From Cryptomeria japonica (taxonomy: Eukaryota > Streptophyta > Pinopsida > Cupressales > Cupressaceae), in assembly GCF_030272615.1 (NCBI RefSeq), contig NC_081412.1, positions 690,000,083-690,064,082 of the forward strand: DNA of 64,000 nt. The letters are read 5' to 3'. Every line of letters starts with the position of its first letter. The stretch's first letter is position 1. The notes under the pieces were generated by a model. The model ran no database searches. It was not told the DNA's origin and was given only the letters and a program-made list of their open reading frames with translations. The position numbers and the translations under genes were made by a program. Positions 58,015 to 64,000 of the stretch are shown here, piece by piece.

Positions 58015-60445
58015 TTAACTCTTAAATGAATGCCATTTCGCTGATCCGCTAATTGTCTCACAATCAAGTTTCAACACAATGTTTTCCTCTTCAACTAACC
58101 AAAAGACTCGTTGAATTGTAGAGTTCACACTTGATCCAGTATATAAGGTTGTGTTGCACCAATCTACAATTGCACGTGCATCTTTAAATTTTACATTATC
58201 TTCAAATTTTAATTGCTCTCTAGAAAGAATTCTTTTAACACATGCACCAGCTCCATCATGTTCTCCTTTGCCATGTCCAGCTTCAAAAAAACTCCATATA
58301 TGTTGGATATTGTATTCCTTGTGAGCCCTGCTTAACCAATAAAACATTTGAGCATTCTTGAATTGTCCAGTACAATTATCTGACTATATAAGATGTTCTG
58401 TCATTTGGATTCCTCTTGGTCTTATATTTCTATAAAATATGCTGAAACAATATTGAACAAACTCTAACGAGTGCATCCTATTATCACTCACATAGAAATG
58501 ATACTCCCTTAGGATTTTTCTATCATCCTCTTTGCTATCATTTGCATGTTTATAAACAATATGAACAAAAATAGCAACTTGAGTGGAATTGTAATATTGA
58601 GATTGAATTTCCTCTTGTGGATTAAGAGTATAGTTTTCTGCAAAGTCCACCACTGATAGTATACTTCCAACTGGAAATTTATTTCTACATGTGCGAAATT
58701 GAGAATCAAGCCATCTAGCATGTTGAGAGTGTGTCACATATTTTGGTACAATCTTACTTTTAAATTCTGACATGAATGCATGTACACTAACCTTCTCTAT
58801 GATTAAATCGACACACTTTCTTGTTTTCCCATCCTTTAAGGGATACTCAACATTCTTAAATCTTCTAACATCCACTAGTTGTTGTCCAAAATCAGTTTCA
58901 CTACTCTCATGCATACATTCTACTAGTGATGAAAAATTGCCACAACTAGAACATTGTCCAGAAATACATGAATGTAAATAAAATAATTGTCCATTAGTTC
59001 TTTGACAAAATAAACTTGCTACAAATTCTTTGATTGATTTAGGTGGCATATCAATACCACATTCCTGGATAAGCATGTTACTATGCAAAACACAACGTAT
59101 GTATTGAAAAACATCATAATAGTAATGAAATTGCACGTGCGTTTTACAACAACAAGAGACTCTTTGCTTGTTAATTTTCACATACCAGGGCTTGCATTTT
59201 TCAAATGATCTTTGACTTACAGTGATATTTCTAGGTAACAAAACTTCATCCAAAAATTTTCTATAAAATTCAGTTTGAGTTGTGTCTAATAGGTGTTTTG
59301 GATGAGGGTCACGAATTTTACACCCCAGTCTCAACTTTAGAACATCTCTAGCATTAGATGATACCCTTGTATTATTATGCCAAAACTTTTCAACCAAAGA
59401 TTTCACTTCAATATTCAATTTCATATCTGACCTGCAAAGTCTACCACTAAAACTCCAACTTTGGTTGATTGGATCACTTTCAATACTTTCTCTCTTTTAG
59501 CTGGTCTAACCAATGTTTTAGGATGCATCTTTAAAATTCCACTAATGTTGCTTACCATCCTTTTATTCAAGGTTGCTTTATTCACTATGGCAGTTGTTAT
59601 AGCTCGTCGCGCCACATCCTTATCTTTAGATTGACTCGTTGTACCAATAGATTCAATGGCACTTGCAACAGTAGACATAACATGCTTAACAGATTCATCT
59701 TTTTTTGATGGTTTCACATAGATGCCTATTTTTTTCATCACTTTTCTCATTTTCCACATGCTCATCAATTGCATCATAAGTTGACATTGAATTGCAAGTT
59801 TTTTTCGATAAAAAAATTATTTGTATATTCTATTGGCATATGTTCTTATCTGTCTCCAAGAAATCTTACTAGGAAGATTATCGAAAATATTTTTTTCAAT
59901 TTTTATAAAAAGTTTCCCTGATCTTCAACAATTGGAGGATTTTCATTTTCACCATGTTCAAAAGGATTTTCAGTTTCAACATTCAAAAGAATTTCATCTC
60001 TACCAACATGAAGGTTTTCATTTTCATGGACAATTCTATCAATCTCAACATTGGTATATCCAACTTCTACTAAATCAACAATATGAAGATCACCTATAAT
60101 CACATTATCCATGTCTTGTAGAGAAGGATTTGAAGATGTACTTGGATAATTTGAAGATGTACCTGGATTTGAGGATGTTGTACTTGGAATATTCTTCATA
60201 ATTATTTCATTCACATCATCATCATCCATAATTGCATCATCTACATCCATTTGATCCCCCAAGGAATCATCTTGAATGTTTGTCTCTTCCATTGTTGTGG
60301 ATCCAGAAGCATCAAGATTATTCATTTGTCAAATTGTCATTCTTCTATCCCTTTGACGTTTGGCCTCTTTCTCTCGTTCTTCTTGAATTTCCTCGATGGT
60401 CAATTTCCTCCTTTTTTTCTTCTTCTGACGTTGTTTAGACCCCAT
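58015..60445 (-). pseudogene. Element H transposase, broken
   Basis: The likely start is ATG at 60445 (MGSKQRQKKKKRRKLTIEEI), a basic helix, with a TGA at 60329-60331 and then an acidic region to 59903. After frameshifts a segment at 59777-59421 (RRAITTAIVNKATLNKRM) follows. A frameshift near 59470 leads into 59424-58384, with FWHNNTRVSSN, a cysteine cluster (CISGQCSSCGNF), VVDFAENYTLNPQEE and FYVSDNRMHSLEF. A TAG at 58384-58386 is followed in frame by SDNCTGQFKN and then FFEAGHGKGEHDGAGACVKR to 58015. The spaced aspartates in VVDFAE and SDNC fit a DDE-type cut-and-paste transposase, though I cannot fix the third acidic residue. The protein would act in the nucleus on the element ends. This copy is dead but decay is moderate, so an intact relative may exist. 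Confidence 0.8.
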
Positions 60446-60647
60446 GACTAAAAAATTATGCAATAAATGCCACCTTCAAAAAATGGATCTAAAATTGCAA
60501 CCAAAAAGCATCCAAAGGACAACTAGATCATAATATATCATGTAAAAACTCGCACATTTGAATCGACATGTTTTATTATGTTAAATGATCATATATTTAT
60601 ACAATTCAAACAAAAAAAAAATTAATGGTAAAAGCAAACGGGATCTC

Positions 60648-60775
60648 GTGTTGAAAACGGGATCCCATTTTAATTGAAAATGGGATCTCGTTTGCTTTTT
60701 TTTGTTAAAAATAATTTGCAATAAAGAACGGGATCCCGTTTTCAACATGGGATCTCGTTCTCAACACGGGATCTT
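60648..60775. repeat. Element H right subterminal palindromes
   Basis: Six variants of CGGGATCCCG (CGGGATCTCG, CGGGATCCCA, TGGGATCTCG, CGGGATCCCG, TGGGATCTCG, CGGGATCTTG) lie just upstream of the transposase start. They could bind transposase and also affect its own promoter. Confidence 0.85.
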
Positions 60776-61624
60776 GTTTGTAAAAAGATTTTTTTGGGGC
60801 CCACTTGTAGGTTTGGAATTAGGCTTGGTAAATGGTTTGGAAAGCCGAACTTGAGGCTCGAAACTGGTTTGACCTGCAACTTCAAGCCTAAATCAAGCTT
60901 CATACAAAAAAATGACTTCAAAAATATATCTGAACACCTAATTTTCAGAATTTATTTAAACAACAAAAACCCATTATAGTACACACTGTTTGGATTCTAA
61001 ATATATAATTTTTTAAGAGAATGGATCAATATTTTTAATTTTAAAATAATTTCTAATGAAAGAGATCCATAAACTTGAAATAACATGGTTTTTAAAAATT
61101 TAATAACTTTTTTGTCTTTTAAGTTTTTTGAAAAAAAATTTATATGGCATCAAACTACAAACAAATCTATACAGTTTAAAAATAAAAAATAAAAAATGTT
61201 AAGTTTAGGTCAAATTATGCTTGCCGACATGCGGATTTTTCAAAATAGTGATTATGCCCAATTAAAAAATAACAAAAAAAATGTATATATGGAAAAAAAT
61301 TACAAAAAAATATCCTCATCAAAGATGAGTGAGTTATAGATCTTTTCCCAAAAGGATAAAGAAAAATACTTTCATTTAGGTCAAATTATGCTTGCCGTAC
61401 ACGGGCATGGTATGGTCCTAAAAAGTGACTTTTAAACTATAGGTTTTACTAATGCCTATTCAAACTTCCTTTTTAAGATCTAGGTATTGAAAAAAATTAC
61501 ATATTTGGAAAGTAGACTTCAAGCACTACATTTTCTATTACTGAATTTTTTCAAGAATCATCCTTTAAGTGCCTCAAATATTTAGGTCAAACGGGACGAA
61601 ATCGAAAAAAAAGGGAAACAACTT

Positions 61625-61646
61625 CCACTTTTTGGCCAAAAAGTGG
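61625..61646. repeat. 22-bp perfect palindrome near the right end of H
   Basis: The sequence is symmetrical around GGCC, with CCACTTTTT on one side and AAAAAGTGG on the other, and overlaps the inner end of the terminal repeat. The left tip of G keeps half of it (GGCCAAAAAGTGG). Confidence 0.9.
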
Positions 61647-61668
61647 ACACAACTTCTTGCACTTACCC
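61641..61668 (-). repeat. Element H right terminal inverted repeat
   Basis: 28 bp, an exact inverted match to 55548-55575, followed by ATTA at 61669-61672. Confidence 0.92.
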
Positions 61669-61672
61669 ATTA

Positions 61673-62858
61673 TAAATTATTTTTTCCAAAAGGAGTAAAA
61701 TTTATTAATCATGCGTGGAGATTAAAAAGAGAAAGAATGGCCAACAACCTAACAAAGACCACCATATTGGTGGAGTATGGCATGGAGAAGAAGAGAGGAT
61801 GAGGGTCAAAGAGTAAGGATGATAATGGCATTATGGAGGATGGCATCAACTCTCTTGATCATCCAAAATGCTAATATGTGGAAACAAATTGTAGCCCCTT
61901 TGCAAACTTTAATAAATGAAAGACATGAGGTGAAAAGGAAGGGGATACAAGAAGGGAAGACGGGGATACAACCATTAGAGGAAGAGATTGCAAAGGAAGG
62001 GTGTGAGATGAGGCTTCTTTCTTTGGGGAAAAGTACTTTCTCTATGGATAAAGAGAGAATGGGATGAGGAGAGGGAGAAAGACCATAAAAGTGGGTTGCA
62101 TGGAATGAATAGAGGGTATCATGTGAGTGAAAGAGATTCATTGAAGCAAATATGATTTGTAGGTGTAAAAGCCAAATTTGTAGTCGATGCCCACATTCTC
62201 CTTGTGTATGTTGAACTGGGAGATTTGGAACAAAGAATGGACCCATGCCAAAGCACATAGGAGAGAATCACATAGAATGGGGTTTGACCAACTATTGACA
62301 GGAAGAACTGAGGTAGATTGCAAGTGCAAATAGGAGCTAGGCATGACAATTTGAGGGCAAGTTTAGAATAAGTTATCAATCAAAAGAGTTGGGAAAGGTT
62401 GAAAGGCGTTGGATGCCACCCTTTTGGGAGCTTCTTGCAAGTAGAGAATCCAACCCATATAGTTAGGTGTTGAATTTAGGTAGTCTTAAGTAATTAGTTT
62501 ATAAAATGGGTGAATTGGTACTCAAAACTATGGTTAGATGCCATTTTTTGTAAGTAGTATTTATTTGTTTTAGAGTATTTTCTTATTCGTCGTGGTTGAA
62601 GATTTTGGATCATATCATTTCTATACAAGCATAGAAGAAGTAAAAGGACATCATTCTAACACTTTTTCCTTGAATCATTATAATACTTTGTTCATTTCCA
62701 ATTAAGTTTGTTCAAATGGGAAACACAAATAGGACACATGAATTATTTGTCAAAATGGCTCAAAGACATGACATGGTGGTAGAGTATTTCCATATAAGAC
62801 TGTTAAAAAGTCTTAGAAACTTTCAATTAATTGCAAATGACGTTTAACCTATGAGAGT
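61673..62858. other. Intergenic DNA, no supported gene
   Basis: Open frames exist on both strands (61777-62067 plus, 61806-62258 minus), but neither has a domain I recognise. The overlapping pair cannot both be real. Without a homology search I call no gene. Confidence 0.45.
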
Positions 62859-63212
62859 TGAGAAATACAACACCATAGGAGCCCAAAAGATCTCTGCAAG
62901 CTGAAATAAACCTATTACAAGGAGATGCAAGGAAGCAACAACAAAAAAAACAAATACAAAGAAAATATGCTCAAAATATGAGAGCTCAATATATACAAAA
63001 TGTGTAATGTGATAATGATACAAAGAAAAGAAAATTAACCTCTAATAGGTCAAGAAACCCTAAAAGGGAAAACCTAGGCTTGCACATAATAATTAATAAA
63101 AGAATTAATTATTATGCACCTAATGTTAGGTTAAGTGTAAAAAGAGATAAAGGGAACTTAAATAATTAAACAAATGTTTAATTAATCAAGTAAAGACTCG
63201 ATTACTCTAAAA
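62859..63212 (-). repeat. Probable 3' LTR of element J
   Basis: On the minus strand this begins TTTTAGAGTAATCGAG right after a G-run. The left limit is set at a possible CA end near 62859 but is a guess, because the partner LTR lies outside the window. Confidence 0.4.
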
Positions 63213-63222
63213 CCCCCCCTTA
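63213..63222 (-). other. Element J polypurine tract
   Basis: TAAGGGGGGG on the minus strand between the end of pol and the probable LTR. Confidence 0.6.
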
Positions 63223-63429
63223 AGCTAGACTTAGGAAGAAGCTAAAACCTAGAACAACTACTGAAAGCAGGAAATAAGAGTCCCGACAACAAGGCTTGAT
63301 CAGGTACCCAAATACAATGAAATCTCTATGAAATAGAGAAAACCCAGCGGGAAAAAAATCCTCTCCAAAAAGAGATAAAAGAACATGCTGAAAGAAATAA
63401 GAAGGAAGGAAGGCCTCATAAAGACCCCC

Positions 63430-64000
63430 CAAGGACAACTTCCTTCACCCCAAGCATAGAGCGCTACTGAAGATAGCGCGACAATGCAAAAGGTTTCATG
63501 AAGATGTCTGCAACCTGCTCGGCAGTGGGAATGTACTCCAGAATGAGAGAACCATCCTGAATCAACTGGCGGATAAAATGCATGTGAAGCTCAATGTGCT
63601 TCATCCGCTGATGCTCTACTAGGTTGCGAGAAATATGAATAGTACTCTGATTGTCACACCAAAGAACAGTGGGACTATCAGGAGGAAAACCAAACTCAGT
63701 CATCAACTGTCGAAGCCATAAGATCTCCTATCTGGAGAGCACAGCAGCTCGGTACTCAGCCTTTGTAGATGATAATGCATGAGCAGTCTGCTTCTTGCAA
63801 GACCATGTGATAGGACCAGAGCCAAGATAGAAAACAAAGCCAAAAGTAGACTTCTGATTAGTGACATCACCAGCCCAATCTGAGTTAGTGTAGCCAACAA
63901 TGTGAGGTTCCCCTGATGTGTAGTGAATGCCATGAGAAATAGAGCCCTGAATGTACCGCAAAATATGTTTGGTAGCTTGCCAATGATTCTCATGAGGATC
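63430..64000 (-). pseudogene. Element J: Ty1/copia pol 3' end, RNase H
   Basis: From the right edge the minus strand reads RYIQGSISHGIHYTSG, VGYTNSDWAGDVTNQKSTFG, ALSSTKAEYRAAVLSR, then a TAG, ILWLRQLMTEFGFPP, LWCDNQSTIHISRN and EYIPTAEQVADIFMKPFALS. These are the classic Ty1/copia RNase H motifs, including the DWAGD, STKAEY and CDNQS blocks. The CDS is cut by the window edge upstream. A TAG (about 63727) and another stop after SRYLQ show that this copy is inactive. RNase H degrades RNA in the RNA-DNA hybrid during reverse transcription. Confidence 0.93.

Larger units (their letters stand above)
55548..61668 (-). mobile_element. Element H: DNA transposon with 4-bp target duplication
   Basis: The element is 6121 bp with a perfect 28-bp terminal inverted repeat that begins GGGTAAGTGCAAGAAGTTGT (55548-55575 and 61641-61668), flanked by ATTA. 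It carries a broken transposase gene on the minus strand, palindromic subterminal repeats on both sides, a minisatellite related to the array of G, and a tandem repeat of about 300 bp. The 4-bp duplication and the DDE-like transposase motifs suggest the Sola superfamily, known for 4-bp duplications. This assignment is from memory and needs a profile search. Confidence 0.85.

Noticed and set aside
55548-61668. Element H as a CACTA, MULE or Harbinger element
   Set aside because: Its ends are not CACTA, and the duplication is 4 bp rather than 3 or 9 bp.
61777-62258. Overlapping frames on both strands as host genes
   Set aside because: Neither has a recognised domain, and without homology data the frames cannot be told from chance.

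Overview
This window looks like intergenic DNA from a seed plant with a large, transposon-filled genome. A gymnosperm or conifer is my guess, inferred from the density, nesting and length of the retroelements and the absence of any host gene; nothing in the sequence proves it. I found no convincing host protein gene, tRNA or rRNA. Almost everything that can be explained is a mobile element or a repeat. Elements are lettered A to K below.

Positions 1-25329 hold a three-element nest. Element A is a large Ogre/TAT-like Ty3 LTR retrotransposon on the + strand. Its 5' LTR is cut by a 500-N gap and its 3' LTR is 23984-25329. It is split by element B (2589-10293, antisense, TSD CCTAC) and by element C (15952-23926, sense, TSD TCATT). 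A, B and C share one primer-binding-site type and G-rich polypurine tracts. B and C code for gag-like and protease-like polyproteins, A for a low-complexity polyprotein, and I see no reverse transcriptase or integrase in any of them. They look like non-autonomous partners of an unseen autonomous element. The visible LTR fragments of outer A are nearly identical (1 difference in 323 bp), while the inner B and C have LTR pairs about 3% diverged. That is the reverse of what nesting predicts.

Positions 27237-34850 hold element D, an old antisense chromovirus with gag, protease, RT, RNase H, integrase and chromodomain all recognisable but full of stops. Its RNase H is interrupted by a 1449-bp solo LTR (element E, TSD CAACT). 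Positions 34851-46500 are AT-rich and contain a degraded Ty3 RT relic (K), a hairpin repeat family, a 50-bp minisatellite, a hAT-like element with an 8-bp TSD (F), a diverged 450-bp direct duplication and a Ty1/copia RNase H relic (I).

Positions 46530-61668 are the most unusual part. Two related DNA transposons (G, 8985 bp; H, 6121 bp) lie 33 bp apart, separated by little more than their target-site repeats. Both begin GGGTAWGTGCAAGA or a close variant and both have 4-bp target duplications (TTCT and ATTA). H carries a broken transposase gene with SDNCTGQFKN and HGKGEHDGAG motifs, perhaps Sola-like. G has no gene but encloses about 5.4 kb of a 20-bp satellite whose monomers occur in both orientations. 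H holds a shorter array sharing half of that monomer. Both have clusters of palindromic subterminal repeats (TCGGATATCCGA in G, CGGGATCCCG in H), candidate transposase-binding sites.

The window ends in the 3' part of an antisense Ty1/copia element (J, about 62859-64000).
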